Shown: positions 54,201-62,522, counted from the stretch's first letter. The stretch: DNA of 64,000 nucleotides from an uncultured Clostridia bacterium (GCA_947627455.1 CANQWC010000010.1:1-64000); one strand, 5' to 3'. Notes: generated from the letters alone by a model not told the origin. Made by a program: numbers and translations.

Positions 54201-54780
54201 AGAGGTCAGGACGAGGTATGAGTTCCTATCGGGGCAGCTCGGCGACGTTCTGCAATCGAAAGAAGAGCTTGAAAAGCTCATCGCGAGCCTCACAAAGAGC
54301 ATGAAGGAGATTTTCACCGACAGCTTCAACAAGATAAACGAAAACTTCAAGACCACCTTTGTCGAGCTGTTCGGCGGCGGCAGGGGAGAGCTTACCCTCA
54401 CCGACCCCGAAAATGTTCTTGAATCGGGCATCGAGATCAACGTCGCGCCCCCGGGCAAGGTAATCAAGAACCTTTCGCTTCTTTCGGGCGGCGAACAGGC
54501 CTTTGTCGCCATCGCGATTTATTTCGCGATACTCAAGCTTCGGCCGTCGCCGTTCTGTATTCTTGATGAGATAGAGGCGGCGCTCGACGACGTGAACGTT
54601 ACCCGCTATGCGCAGTATCTTCGCAATTTCACCGACACTACGCAGTTTATTCTCATCACTCATAGGCGCGGAACGATGGAGGAGGCGGACATTCTCTACG
54701 GCGTTACGATGCAGGAAAAGGGCGTTTCAAAGCTGCTGAGAATGGAAGCTTCGGAAGTTTCGGCGGATATGCACGAATAA
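51214..54780 (+). CDS. smc: Chromosome segregation protein SMC
   Basis: 1188 residues from TTG 51214, chosen because GGAG at 51202 is 8 nt away and the result, MYLKSLELHGFKSFPDKV, is the standard SMC beginning; GTG 51205 is the alternative. Walker A GPNGSGKSNIGDAVRW, long coiled coils (about 170-510 and 680-1010), a hinge containing NAGGSFTGGSSQRSTG, ABC signature LSLLSGGEQAFVAIA and Walker B FCILDEIEAALDD. It compacts and aligns chromosomes with ScpAB, which is not in this window. Confidence 0.96.
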   Translation: MYLKSLELHGFKSFPDKVTLEFGKGLTAVVGPNGSGKSNIGDAVRWVLGEQSTKTLRGGKMEDVIFGGTQQRKAVGFAAVTLNIVNDDRTLAVESDLVSVTRKLYRNGDSEYIINGSPVRLKDIVELFMDTGLGRDGYSIIGQGRVADIVGSKSAERREIFEEAAGISKFRYKKAESERRLAAAEDNILRLKDILSELEGRVEPLRVQSEKAKKYLVLADSRRALEIAVWTHKLHELGGALDELEDKLLAANAEYEHLGNEIDKCDSEISDLTLKRQQCTAAAEEYRTKISKLEEESSQAAADIAVFNNNILHFNEQIAETENQKGELSLGEVKLREKIEEKNSEIDSINEQSAALSKEIEGLEERLSKLVDEADEFERSVSGTNEELNRLYIKKSEYSFAAANSEITRKELEKAVSDGRISVAQGREEVEKAAKELEQINADISEAEADIAEHTNRLNGFNMLFAKKDEQLKKLNAEFSEAELGIRNLTQRRQMLIDLENSMEGFSGSVRQIIKAGRSGQLRGVRGTVAQIISVDSEYSLAVETALGAALQNIVVDNEDTAKRGIRILKETNGGRATFLPITSVKGNTLSEKNLDMQEGYVALASELVSYEPEYSGIVASLLGRIAVAENIDFATNIAKKYGYKFRIITLDGQVINAGGSFTGGSSQRSTGVLSRKNEIKTIGGEIDKLTASHSQMKQRLGSLSAEVEKLGFDLDGEKDIISRAQTEKVRLDAEKKRVEQLMEQYELRIAELERSVRESEDKIAASARQKAEGEAGLKECEEKISKLEAELSSAQEMSGESKGVREGISAEISDKRLKLAGLAKDIESARAAIGQYNESIGNSKAEADRYDRKIAELREKIEAENAALEDRKKEAESAKATAASLGEKIKEETKRGIEYERQAQAVSTLQRSKSNEKETVSAEISRLSERRDNLRRDSDGMINHLWESYGLTVAEAAEQAEDIEDITDAEKRLNEIKNKIRALGSVNTDAIDEYEEVRTRYEFLSGQLGDVLQSKEELEKLIASLTKSMKEIFTDSFNKINENFKTTFVELFGGGRGELTLTDPENVLESGIEINVAPPGKVIKNLSLLSGGEQAFVAIAIYFAILKLRPSPFCILDEIEAALDDVNVTRYAQYLRNFTDTTQFILITHRRGTMEEADILYGVTMQEKGVSKLLRMEASEVSADMHE

Positions 54781-54896
54781 GATGCAGCCTTTCGGCCGCA
54801 TCAAGAAAACAGAGGTCAGAAATCAGATTATCAGAATTACGAGGTGTCACCTTCGGCGACAGTTTTAATGTTTGGTCAAGTCTGTACGGACATAAT
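54781..54896 (+). repeat. R2 element e, abutting the smc stop
   Basis: Starts at the base after the smc stop: hairpin GATGCaGCCtttcGGCcGCATC (54781-54802), heptads (AGAGGTCAGAAATCAGA), hairpin GGTGTCaCCttcGGCGACA (54843-54861), then TCTGTACGGACATAATG. Hairpins are somewhat decayed compared with elements b-d. ftsY's ribosome site follows. Confidence 0.8.
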
Positions 54897-54913
54897 GAGA
54901 TAGGAGAGAGAAT

Positions 54914-55834
54914 ATGGGATTTTTTGAAAAGCTTAAAGAGGGCCTGAAAAAGACCAAGGAGAGCCTGTTCGGCGGGCTCGGGGGGCTTTTTGCGGGAAAG
55001 GAGCTCAACGACGATTTTTATGACGAGCTCGAAGAGACGCTGATTCTTTCGGACCTCGGCGCAAAGACCGCGGAGGATATCGTCAGCGGGCTCAGACAGA
55101 AAGTCAAAGAGCAGAAGCTTACCACGCCCGAGGAGGCGAGGGGAGCGCTTAAAGAGATGATCCGCGAGATGCTCGGCGAGGACAGCCCGCTCGACCTTTC
55201 GACCGCGCCTTCGGTGGTTTTGGTGATAGGCGTGAACGGTGTCGGAAAGACGACGGCGATAGGCAAGCTCTCGCACCAGCTCAAAGAGCAGGGAAAGAGA
55301 GTAATCGTTGCGGCGGCGGATACATTCCGCGCGGCGGCAATCGATCAACTGAACGTCTGGACTGAGCGCGCTGGGGTTGAAATCATCAAACACAACGAGG
55401 GCAGCGACCCCGCAGCGGTGGTTTATGACGCACTTGACGCGGCAAAGGCAAGAAAGGCAGACGTCGTTATCATCGACACCGCGGGTAGGCTTCACAACAA
55501 GCAGAACCTCATGAACGAGCTCGCGAAAATATCGAGAATAGTTCACCAAAAGGCCGAGGGCTGCTCGCTTGAGGTGCTCATCGCGCTCGACGCGACCACG
55601 GGCCAGAACGCAGTGAATCAGGCTCGGGCATTTAACGACGCGGCGGACATCACGGGGATAATCCTCACGAAGCTTGACAGCTCGGCAAAGGGCGGAATCG
55701 TCATTTCGATAGCGAACGAGCTTAAGGTGCCCGTGAAGCTTGTATCTGTCGGCGAGAAGATTGACGATCTTCAGCCGTTTATCGCCGAGGACTTTGTTGA
55801 GGCCCTGTTTGAGGAGGACGGCGATGAAGCGTAA
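54914..55834 (+). CDS. ftsY: Signal recognition particle receptor FtsY
   Basis: 306 residues. Short charged N-terminus (GFFEKLKEGLKKTKES), N domain, then the SRP GTPase: VNGVGKTTAIGKLSHQL, AADTFRAAAIDQL, IDTAGRLHNK, TKLDSSAKGG. Docks SRP-ribosome complexes at the membrane. ATG 54914 follows AGGAGAG; rdgB overlaps its end by 11 bp. Confidence 0.96.
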   Translation: MGFFEKLKEGLKKTKESLFGGLGGLFAGKELNDDFYDELEETLILSDLGAKTAEDIVSGLRQKVKEQKLTTPEEARGALKEMIREMLGEDSPLDLSTAPSVVLVIGVNGVGKTTAIGKLSHQLKEQGKRVIVAAADTFRAAAIDQLNVWTERAGVEIIKHNEGSDPAAVVYDALDAAKARKADVVIIDTAGRLHNKQNLMNELAKISRIVHQKAEGCSLEVLIALDATTGQNAVNQARAFNDAADITGIILTKLDSSAKGGIVISIANELKVPVKLVSVGEKIDDLQPFIAEDFVEALFEEDGDEA

Positions 55835-56411
55835 GATGATTCTTGCAAGCTCTAACCCGAATAAGCTTCGGGAATTTCGCGAGATTTTGGAGCCGCTCGG
55901 CTGCGAGGTTATTTCGCAAAAGGAAGCGGGGATAGACATCGACCCCGAGGAGAACGGCTCGACCTTTGAGGAGAATTCGGCCATCAAGGCGAGGGCGGTG
56001 TATAACATCGCGAAGTGCGCCGTAATCGCCGACGACAGCGGGCTTGAAGTCGACGCTCTCGGCGGCGAGCCCGGGGTATATTCTGCGAGATACTGCGGAA
56101 CCAGAGACGACAAGGCTCACAACGACGCGGTTCTTAAAAAGCTTGAGGGCGTGCCCGACAGCGAGAGGACCGCAAGGTTTGTCGCGGCGATAACCTATAT
56201 CGACGACAGCGGCAGGGAATCGCACTTTATCGGGAAATTCGAGGGCAGGATAGGCTATGAGGAGCGTGGCAAAAACGGCTTCGGCTATGACCCGATATTC
56301 ATGGTCGGCGATGTGAGCTCGGCAGAGATGAGCCCCGAGGAAAAGAACGCCGTCAGCCACCGTGGCAAGGCTCTCAGAGAGCTTGCAAGGTTTATTTCCG
56401 AAAATCACTGA
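55824..56411 (+). CDS. rdgB: Non-canonical purine NTP pyrophosphatase
   Basis: 195 residues from ATG 55824 behind GAGGAGG. RdgB/HAM1 motifs: ILASSNPNKLREFREIL, ENSAIKARA, ADDSGLEVDALGGEPGVYSARY and GYDPIFM...EEKNAVSHRGKALREL. Removes ITP and XTP from the nucleotide pool. Overlaps ftsY by 11 bp. Confidence 0.95.
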   Translation: MKRKMILASSNPNKLREFREILEPLGCEVISQKEAGIDIDPEENGSTFEENSAIKARAVYNIAKCAVIADDSGLEVDALGGEPGVYSARYCGTRDDKAHNDAVLKKLEGVPDSERTARFVAAITYIDDSGRESHFIGKFEGRIGYEERGKNGFGYDPIFMVGDVSSAEMSPEEKNAVSHRGKALRELARFISENH

Positions 56412-56423
56412 GCGGAGGATATT

Positions 56424-56717
56424 ATGTTGAATTCAAAGCAGCGCGCATATTTAAAAAGCGTCGCTTCAAAAATCGAGCCCGCGTTTCAGGTCGGCAAGGG
56501 CGGAATTTCGCAGGAACAGGCCGAGGGCGTCGCAAAATATCTTAAGGCGCATGAGATAATCAAGATAAAAATTCTTGACAACTCGCTATGCTCGGCCGAC
56601 GAGGCGGCGGCAGAGCTCGCCGAAATGACGGGCGCAGAAGTCGTCACGGTGATAGGCTCGAAGGCGGTTTTGTTCAAGCGAAACCCCGAAAAGCCCGTTA
56701 TAAGCATGAACCTATGA
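56424..56717 (+). CDS. yhbY: YhbY-family CRM-domain RNA-binding protein
   Basis: 97 residues: LNSKQRAYLKSVASKIEPAFQVGKGGIS with the GxxG-type VGKGG loop and a C-terminal VTVIGSKAVLFKRN. Binds pre-50S ribosomal particles in known members. Its stop overlaps nadD by 4 bp. Confidence 0.93.
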   Translation: MLNSKQRAYLKSVASKIEPAFQVGKGGISQEQAEGVAKYLKAHEIIKIKILDNSLCSADEAAAELAEMTGAEVVTVIGSKAVLFKRNPEKPVISMNL

Positions 56718-57310
56718 AAACCGTTATCTTCGGGGGAACGTTTAATCCTCCGCATTTTGGGCATCTTAAACTTATGGAAGCCGTAAAATCGGCGATAGAG
56801 CCCGAGAAAATCATAATTTTGCCCGCGTTCGCGCCGAGAAACAGGCGGGAAGAACTCGCTTCTGTTGATGACAGGCTTGAAATGTGCAGGCTTTTGGCCG
56901 AGGGCGTTTCGGGGGCTGAGGTCAGCGACTTTGAGGCAAAATCGGGGAAAATAAGCTATACCGCCGATACCCTTGAATATTTTCGCGAGGCGTGCCCCGA
57001 TGACAGGCTTTATTTTGCGATGGGCAGCGACCTCTTTCCGAACTTTCCGAATTGGTTCAAAGCGCGAAGAATAGTTGAGCTTGCGGCGCTTGTATGCGTC
57101 GCCCGCAGCGCGGAGGACATAAACGCCTGCAAAGCCGCCGAGAAGACGGTGAAATCCTGGGGCGGGAGCTGCACGTTTTTGAAGTGCGAGCCGTTTGTCT
57201 GTTCGTCGACGGATATCCGCGGGAGAATAAAACGGGGCGAGCCGACCGACGGCCTTCTGCCCGAAAATATCGCGGAATACATCAAAAGGAGGAGGCTTTA
57301 CCGTGGCTGA
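56714..57310 (+). CDS. nadD: Nicotinate-nucleotide adenylyltransferase
   Basis: 198 residues from ATG 56714 (ATGA overlap with yhbY). Motifs: VIFGGTFNPPHFGHLKL (the HxGH nucleotidyl-transfer site), PAFAPRNR, FAMGSDLFPNFPNWFKA and the late SSTDIRGRIKRG. NAD synthesis from nicotinate mononucleotide. yqeK overlaps its end by 8 bp. Confidence 0.95.
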   Translation: MKTVIFGGTFNPPHFGHLKLMEAVKSAIEPEKIIILPAFAPRNRREELASVDDRLEMCRLLAEGVSGAEVSDFEAKSGKISYTADTLEYFREACPDDRLYFAMGSDLFPNFPNWFKARRIVELAALVCVARSAEDINACKAAEKTVKSWGGSCTFLKCEPFVCSSTDIRGRIKRGEPTDGLLPENIAEYIKRRRLYRG

Positions 57311-57899
57311 ACTTAACATAGCCGAGATAAAAGAATACCTTGGCGCGAACCTTTCGGCGAGGCGCTTTGAACATAGCCTTAACGTCGCGGAAGCCGCGAA
57401 AAAGCTCGCGGAGATTAACGGGGCAGACCCCGATAAGGCATACCTGAGCGGGCTTTTGCACGACATCTGCAAGGAGATACCGATTGAAAAGCAGGCGGCC
57501 CTGATGAAGCGCTCGGATTTTGAGATCTCGCCCGTCGAGTGGGGCGCGAAAAAAACCTATCACGCCGTCGCGGGGGCATGGTTTGTCAGGGAAAAATACG
57601 GAATCACCGACCCCGATATTTTCAACGCGATTCGCTGGCACACCGTCGGCAAGGGCGGAATGAATATCTATGAAAAAATTATTTTCATGGCTGACCTCAT
57701 CTCTGACGAGCGCGATTACAGCGGCGCCGAGGAGCTTCGGGAGCTTACATACCGCGATCTTGAACGCGGGCTTTATGAGGGCTTCAAATGGATGATTCAG
57801 GAGAACCTTGAAAAACGCAGGCTTATTCCTCAGTCGACATTCGACGCCTACAACGAATACACCGAAATTGAGATAAGAAGATTTCCTGACAAAAATTAG
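57303..57899 (+). CDS. yqeK: YqeK HD-domain hydrolase (Ap4A hydrolase type)
   Basis: 198 residues from GTG 57303. HD-domain metal ligands: RRFEHSLNVAEAA (His), LLHDICKEI (His-Asp), HAVAGAWFVREKYG, RWHTVGKGGM and FMADLISDERDY. YqeK proteins cleave Ap4A symmetrically. Its place between nadD and rsfS is standard in Firmicutes. Confidence 0.93.
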   Translation: MAELNIAEIKEYLGANLSARRFEHSLNVAEAAKKLAEINGADPDKAYLSGLLHDICKEIPIEKQAALMKRSDFEISPVEWGAKKTYHAVAGAWFVREKYGITDPDIFNAIRWHTVGKGGMNIYEKIIFMADLISDERDYSGAEELRELTYRDLERGLYEGFKWMIQENLEKRRLIPQSTFDAYNEYTEIEIRRFPDKN

Positions 57900-57933
57900 G
57901 AGATAAAGGATTCAGCGCCCTCGGTTTTGAGAT

Positions 57934-58845
57934 ATGTTCAGAAAATCGGGGTTTATGTTTGTTCTTGTCGCGGTATGCGTTGTCACCGCGGCGGTGATGA
58001 CGGCGTTTTTGGATTACGTCGGAAAAACGGCGCGGCTTCGGGTCGAGGCGCAGTATACCTCGCCTGACTATGTGAGATATATCTCTCAGGGGTATGCCTT
58101 TGACACGGTATCGACAAAAAAGAACTATCTTATCACCGTCACCGACGGCGAGCTTCCCGTGAGAATACACATTTTCACCGTCGACGCCGATAAGGACACC
58201 CTTGATATCCTCGAAATTCCGCCCGAGAGCTATGTCATCGCGGACGGGTTTTACGGAACGCTCAGGGAGGCATTTTCGACGCCAGTTTATAAGGAGATAC
58301 TGAGCCTTGTGCTCTGCCTTAAAATCGACGGCGCGGCAAGCTTTTCGGCCGAGACCTTCGGCGACTGCGTTCAGACCCTCGGGACGGGAATCATGAGCGG
58401 CGACGCGAAAAAATCGGCGCTATGCTTCGGGGTGTATTCGGCGGGGGACGAGGCGGCGGTAAAGGAATATCGAGTTGTTCTTTCGTCGGCGCTGAGCGCT
58501 TTGTGCGACAGGGGCGCGCTTGAAAGCTTCACTCTTCTGATGAACTTCATCGCGAACAGGGTCGAGACGGATATGTCGCTTGAAGATATTGTTTCGGCGG
58601 CGAACCTTGCAAAGGGCGTAAAGCCGAAAAAAATCAATATTCACATCGCGGCGGGCGGGCCGTCTGTCTTCGGCGATGAGAGAATATGGTCGCTTGACCC
58701 CGACGGAGTGGCAGAGCTTTTAAACGAGCATTTTCGGGTCAAGGGGATAGAATATCGGGCGGAGAGCCTGAGCATTCCCGCGGTTTTTAAGGGCAGGCAT
58801 TTATACGGCGATCTTCCGACAAAGATCACCGAGATTTTAAAATGA
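57934..58845 (+). CDS. Diverged LytR-CpsA-Psr (LCP)-like membrane protein
   Basis: 303 residues; ATG 57934 has no strong ribosome site. One N-terminal membrane helix (residues 7-27), then an extracellular domain. The strand-turn RIHIFTVDADKDTLDILEIPPESYV matches the LCP pattern (VTIDPKTKKVTMLSIPRDTYV), but the critical IPRD arginine/aspartate is replaced by IPPES, and the later KINAAY-type motif is not visible. The position between yqeK and rsfS is that of the LCP gene in other Clostridia. Probably an LCP homolog that lost polymer-ligase activity. Confidence 0.5.
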   Translation: MFRKSGFMFVLVAVCVVTAAVMTAFLDYVGKTARLRVEAQYTSPDYVRYISQGYAFDTVSTKKNYLITVTDGELPVRIHIFTVDADKDTLDILEIPPESYVIADGFYGTLREAFSTPVYKEILSLVLCLKIDGAASFSAETFGDCVQTLGTGIMSGDAKKSALCFGVYSAGDEAAVKEYRVVLSSALSALCDRGALESFTLLMNFIANRVETDMSLEDIVSAANLAKGVKPKKINIHIAAGGPSVFGDERIWSLDPDGVAELLNEHFRVKGIEYRAESLSIPAVFKGRHLYGDLPTKITEILK

Positions 58846-58864
58846 CAAACAGGGAGGAACACAA

Positions 58865-59215
58865 ATGACACAAAAAGAAAAGCTTTCGGTAATCGTCAAG
58901 GCGCTTGATTCGAAGGGCGCTCAGGATATCAGGGTCATAAGGATCGGCGACCTGACTATCGTCGCGGATTACTTTGTGATCGCGAACGGAACCTCGACGA
59001 CCCACACCCGAGGTCTTGTCGATGAGGTAGATTTCAGAATGGCAGAAAAGGGGATAAACGTAGATCACACCGAGGGCGTCGACGGCGCAAGCTGGATCGC
59101 GATGGATTATGGCGACATTGTCGTTCACGTTTTTTATCGCGACGTCAGGGAGCAGTATAACCTTGAAAAGCTCTGGAGCGACGGCGAAGCGGTTGACATT
59201 CAGACTCTGTTGTGA
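58865..59215 (+). CDS. rsfS: Ribosome silencing factor RsfS
   Basis: 116 residues: KGAQDIRVIRIGDLTIVADYFVIANGTSTTHTRG, HTEGVDGASWIAMDYGDIVVHVF and REQYNLEKLWSDGE are the family core. Binds L14 and blocks subunit joining in starvation. ATG 58865 follows GGGAGGA. The leuS promoter overlaps its last codons. Confidence 0.95.
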   Translation: MTQKEKLSVIVKALDSKGAQDIRVIRIGDLTIVADYFVIANGTSTTHTRGLVDEVDFRMAEKGINVDHTEGVDGASWIAMDYGDIVVHVFYRDVREQYNLEKLWSDGEAVDIQTLL

Positions 59216-59221
59216 TAAAAT
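59193..59221 (+). promoter_or_regulatory. Sigma-A promoter for leuS inside the rsfS 3' end
   Basis: TTGACA (59193-59198), a 17-bp spacer, TAAAAT (59216-59221), the -10 starting at the base after the rsfS stop. The leader is about 32 nt, so there is no room for a T-box. Confidence 0.72.
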
Positions 59222-59259
59222 ACGTTCTTGAAATTATCTTGCAAAGGATATGATAGATT

Positions 59260-61662
59260 ATGAAATATGATTTTTCCGCTATCGAAGCGAAATGGCAGAA
59301 ATTCTGGGAGGACAACAAGACCTTTGAGGTCAAAATCGACCGCTCGAAGCCGAAGTATTACGCCCTTGTCGAGTTTCCTTACCCGTCGGGCGCGGGGCTT
59401 CACGTCGGGCACATAAAGGCTTATACGGGTCTTGAGGCGCTCTCAAGAAAAAAGAGACTGGAGGGCTATAACGTTCTCTTCCCGATGGGGTTTGACGCTT
59501 TCGGCCTTCCCGCCGAGAACTATGCCATCAAGACGGGCGTTCACCCGAGGGTTTCGACCGACCGCAACATCGCCCATTTCTCGGAGCAGATGAAAAAGGT
59601 GGGCTACAGCTTTGACTGGTCGAGAGTCATCGACACCTCTTCGGAGGAGTATTACAAGTGGACCCAGTGGATATTCCTCAAAATGTTTGAAAACGGCCTC
59701 GCTTTCCGCGATACCGCGCTCGTGAACTACTGCCCGAGCTGCAAGGTCGTGCTCTCGAACGAAGATTCTCAGGGCGGCAAGTGCGACGTCTGCCATAGCG
59801 ACATCGTTCAGCTTCCGAAAGAGGTCTGGTACTTAAGAATCACCGCCTACTGCGAGAAGCTTCTTGAGGGCATCGCGAGGGTTGATTATCCGCCTTATGT
59901 CAAGGCTCAGCAGGAAAACTGGATAGGAAAATCGACGGGAGCTTTCGTGAACTTCGAGCTTAAGGGCTCGGACGAAAAGCTCAGGATATATACCACTCGG
60001 CCCGACACCCTTTACGGCGTGACATTTATGGTCATCGCGCCCGAGCACCCCGTTATCGACCGCAGCGCGAACGTAATTAAGAATATGAGCGAGGTCGAGG
60101 CTTATCGCGCGGAGTGCGCAAAGAAGACAGAATTTGAGCGCACCCAGCTTGTCAAGGACAAGACGGGCGTTAAGCTTGAGGGCATTTCGGCGATTAACCC
60201 CGTCAACGGCAAGGAAATTCCGATCTACATATCGGACTATGTAATGATGGGCTACGGCACGGGCGCCATTATGGCTGTTCCCGCTCACGACCAGCGCGAC
60301 TGGGAATTCGCGAAGAAATTCGGAATAGATATCATCGAGGTCATCAAGGGCGGCGACATCACAAAGGAAGCCTATACGGGCGACGGCGAGATGGTCAATT
60401 CGGGCGTTCTTGACGGAATGACCAACAAGAAGGATTCCATCGAGAAGATGCTCGGATTCCTCGAAGAAAAGGGAATAGGCGAGAAGGGCGTTCAGTACAG
60501 AATGAAGGACTGGGCCTTTAACCGCCAGCGCTATTGGGGCGAACCTATACCGATTATCCACTGCCCGCACTGCGGCCTTGTCGGCGTGCCTTATGACGAG
60601 CTTCCGCTGAGGCTGCCCGACGTAAAGAACTTTGAACCCGGCACCGACGGCGAGAGCCCTCTTGCGAGAATTGAAGAATTTGTCAACTGCAAGTGCCCGA
60701 AATGCGGCGGCGACGCCAAGCGCGAGACCGATACAATGCCTCAGTGGGCGGGCTCGAGCTGGTATTATCTCAGATATGTCGACCCGCACAACGACAAGGA
60801 ATTCGCGTCGAAAGAGGCAAAGGAATACTGGCTGCCCGTAGATTGGTATAACGGCGGCAACGAGCACGTCACCCGCCACATGATCTATTCTCAGTTCTGG
60901 CACCGCTTCCTCTATGACATCGGCGAGGTGAACACCCCCGAGCCTTATATGAAGCGCACCTGCATCGGGCTTGTTCTGGGCCCCGACGGCGACAAGATGT
61001 CGAAGTCAAAGGGCAACGTCGTCGACCCGCTCGACGTCATCAAGGTCTACGGCGCGGATACCCTCAGAACCTATGTTCTCTTCATGGGCGACTACGAAAA
61101 GGCGGCGCCTTGGTCAGAGAGCAGCGTTACAGGCTGCAAGAGATTCCTTGACAGGGTGTGGGGGCTTCAAGATATCGTCGTCGACGGCGATTACCGCCCC
61201 GAGTTTGTCTCGAAGATGCATAAGACCATCAAAAAGGTGACTTCGGACATCGACACGATCAAGTATAACACCGCGATCGCGGCGCTGATGACCCTCATCA
61301 ACGACTTCACCGCCTCGGGGAAGATTACAAAGGCCGAGCTTAGGGACTTCTGCATACTTCTTTACCCGTTTGCGCCGCATATTACGGAGGAGATTTATCA
61401 GGCTCAGGGCTTCGGCGGCTATATTCACGACGCAAAATGGCCGAAATATGACGAGGCGCTCTGCCGCGACGACGAGGTCGAGGTAGCTGTTCAGGTCAAC
61501 GGAAAGATCAAGGACAAGCTCAACGTAAGCACAACCGCTGAGCAGGACGAGGTGATCGAGGCGGCAAAGGCGCTTGAGCGCATCAAGGCCGAAATCGAGG
61601 GCAGGCAGATAGTCAAGGCGATTTACGTCAAGGGCAGGCTTGTCAATATTGTCGTAAAATAA
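59260..61662 (+). CDS. leuS: Leucyl-tRNA synthetase
   Basis: 800 residues. HIGH motif EFPYPSGAGLHVGH (residues about 38-51), zinc/insert domain with CPSCKVVLSNEDSQGGKCDVC, the CP1 editing domain (TTRPDTLYGVTFMVIAPEHP and GYGTGAIMAVPAHDQRD), KMSKS as DKMSKSKGNVVDP and the anticodon-binding C-terminus ending VKGRLVNIVVK. Charges tRNA-Leu; one cognate tRNA is at 28246-28330. Confidence 0.97.
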   Translation: MKYDFSAIEAKWQKFWEDNKTFEVKIDRSKPKYYALVEFPYPSGAGLHVGHIKAYTGLEALSRKKRLEGYNVLFPMGFDAFGLPAENYAIKTGVHPRVSTDRNIAHFSEQMKKVGYSFDWSRVIDTSSEEYYKWTQWIFLKMFENGLAFRDTALVNYCPSCKVVLSNEDSQGGKCDVCHSDIVQLPKEVWYLRITAYCEKLLEGIARVDYPPYVKAQQENWIGKSTGAFVNFELKGSDEKLRIYTTRPDTLYGVTFMVIAPEHPVIDRSANVIKNMSEVEAYRAECAKKTEFERTQLVKDKTGVKLEGISAINPVNGKEIPIYISDYVMMGYGTGAIMAVPAHDQRDWEFAKKFGIDIIEVIKGGDITKEAYTGDGEMVNSGVLDGMTNKKDSIEKMLGFLEEKGIGEKGVQYRMKDWAFNRQRYWGEPIPIIHCPHCGLVGVPYDELPLRLPDVKNFEPGTDGESPLARIEEFVNCKCPKCGGDAKRETDTMPQWAGSSWYYLRYVDPHNDKEFASKEAKEYWLPVDWYNGGNEHVTRHMIYSQFWHRFLYDIGEVNTPEPYMKRTCIGLVLGPDGDKMSKSKGNVVDPLDVIKVYGADTLRTYVLFMGDYEKAAPWSESSVTGCKRFLDRVWGLQDIVVDGDYRPEFVSKMHKTIKKVTSDIDTIKYNTAIAALMTLINDFTASGKITKAELRDFCILLYPFAPHITEEIYQAQGFGGYIHDAKWPKYDEALCRDDEVEVAVQVNGKIKDKLNVSTTAEQDEVIEAAKALERIKAEIEGRQIVKAIYVKGRLVNIVVK

Positions 61663-61687
61663 TTTGAAAAGTTTTTCGCTTTGGGTA

Positions 61688-61716
61688 TTGACTTATTTGT
61701 AATAAAGCGCTATAAT
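61688..61716 (+). promoter_or_regulatory. Sigma-A promoter for rpsU
   Basis: TTGACT (61688-61693), a 17-bp spacer, TATAAT (61711-61716). About 60 nt of leader with a CGCCccatGGCG hairpin precede the gene. Confidence 0.82.
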
Positions 61717-61783
61717 TAAAAAGTACATTGCGGTGAAATGTAAAATACCTTCGCCCCATGGCGGCTAAGGGAGGGAACAGTAA

Positions 61784-61957
61784 ATGGCAGAAGTTCGTGT
61801 CGGCAAAAACGAATCTTTGGATACAGCTCTTAAGCGCTTTAAGAGGTCCTGCGCCAGAGACGGCGTTATCGCCGAAGTTCGCAAGCGCGAGCATTACGAA
61901 AAGCCTTCGGTTAAGCGCAAGAAAAAGTCTGAAGCTGCTCGTAAGCGCAAATATTAA
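61784..61957 (+). CDS. rpsU: 30S ribosomal protein S21
   Basis: 57 residues: [20 protein letters not shown], then [21 protein letters not shown] and a Lys/Arg-rich tail, the standard S21. ATG 61784 follows GGGAGGG. Small-subunit protein near the anti-Shine-Dalgarno end of 16S rRNA. Own promoter and terminator. Confidence 0.97.
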   Translation: MAEVRVGKNESLDTALKRFKRSCARDGVIAEVRKREHYEKPSVKRKKKSEAARKRKY

Positions 61958-61964
61958 GTAATAT

Positions 61965-62006
61965 AAAAACGGAGCGAGCGGAGATTTCTGTTCGCTTTGC
62001 TTTTTG
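61965..62006 (+). terminator. Probable terminator after rpsU
   Basis: AGCGAGCGGA (61973-61982) and TTCGCTTTGCT (from 61991) pair with G-U pairs and one bulge, followed by TTTTT. Confidence 0.55.
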
Positions 62007-62021
62007 TAAGACGGAGGCAGT

Positions 62022-62522
62022 ATGCTGCATACGCCGAATTATGTTTTTGAGTCGGTCGCTGATATCCCGCCGGATTTCTTTGAAAATGAGAATATCGGCG
62101 CGCTTATCCTCGACCTTGACAACACCCTCACCACCCACAACAACCCTGTTCCCGACCCGAAAAGGCTTGAATGGTTTTTGCGGGTGAAGAGTTCGGGGCT
62201 TAAAATGATAATTGTTTCAAACAATCACCCCGAAAGGGTGAAGCCCTTTGCCGAATACCTCGGGCTCGATTTTGTGCCCGACGGGAAAAAGCCTCTGCCG
62301 AAGGGCTATAACGAAGCGTGTCGGCGGCTCGGGCTTGAAAAATCGCGGATTGCCGCCGTCGGCGACCAGATCTTCACCGACGTGATGGGCTGTAAGGCCG
62401 CGGGGATAAGGTCGATTTTCGTCTTTCCCATTGAATATGAAACAGGCTTTTGGTTTCGGGTGAAGCGGTTTTTTGAGAGGCCGCTTCTGCCGAAAAGGCC
62501 GAAAAGGAGTGAGATTCGATGA
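62022..62522 (+). CDS. yqeG: YqeG-family HAD-IIIA phosphatase
   Basis: 166 residues. HAD motif I LILDLDNTLTTHN, motif II IIVSNN, the PKPxxF-like region KKPLPKGYNEAC and motif III/IV AVGDQIFTDVMGCKAAG. In Bacillus, YqeG is a phosphatase conserved in Firmicutes, often near aroE and efp genes. Its stop overlaps the next gene by 4 bp. ATG 62022 follows GGAGG. Confidence 0.92.
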   Translation: MLHTPNYVFESVADIPPDFFENENIGALILDLDNTLTTHNNPVPDPKRLEWFLRVKSSGLKMIIVSNNHPERVKPFAEYLGLDFVPDGKKPLPKGYNEACRRLGLEKSRIAAVGDQIFTDVMGCKAAGIRSIFVFPIEYETGFWFRVKRFFERPLLPKRPKRSEIR

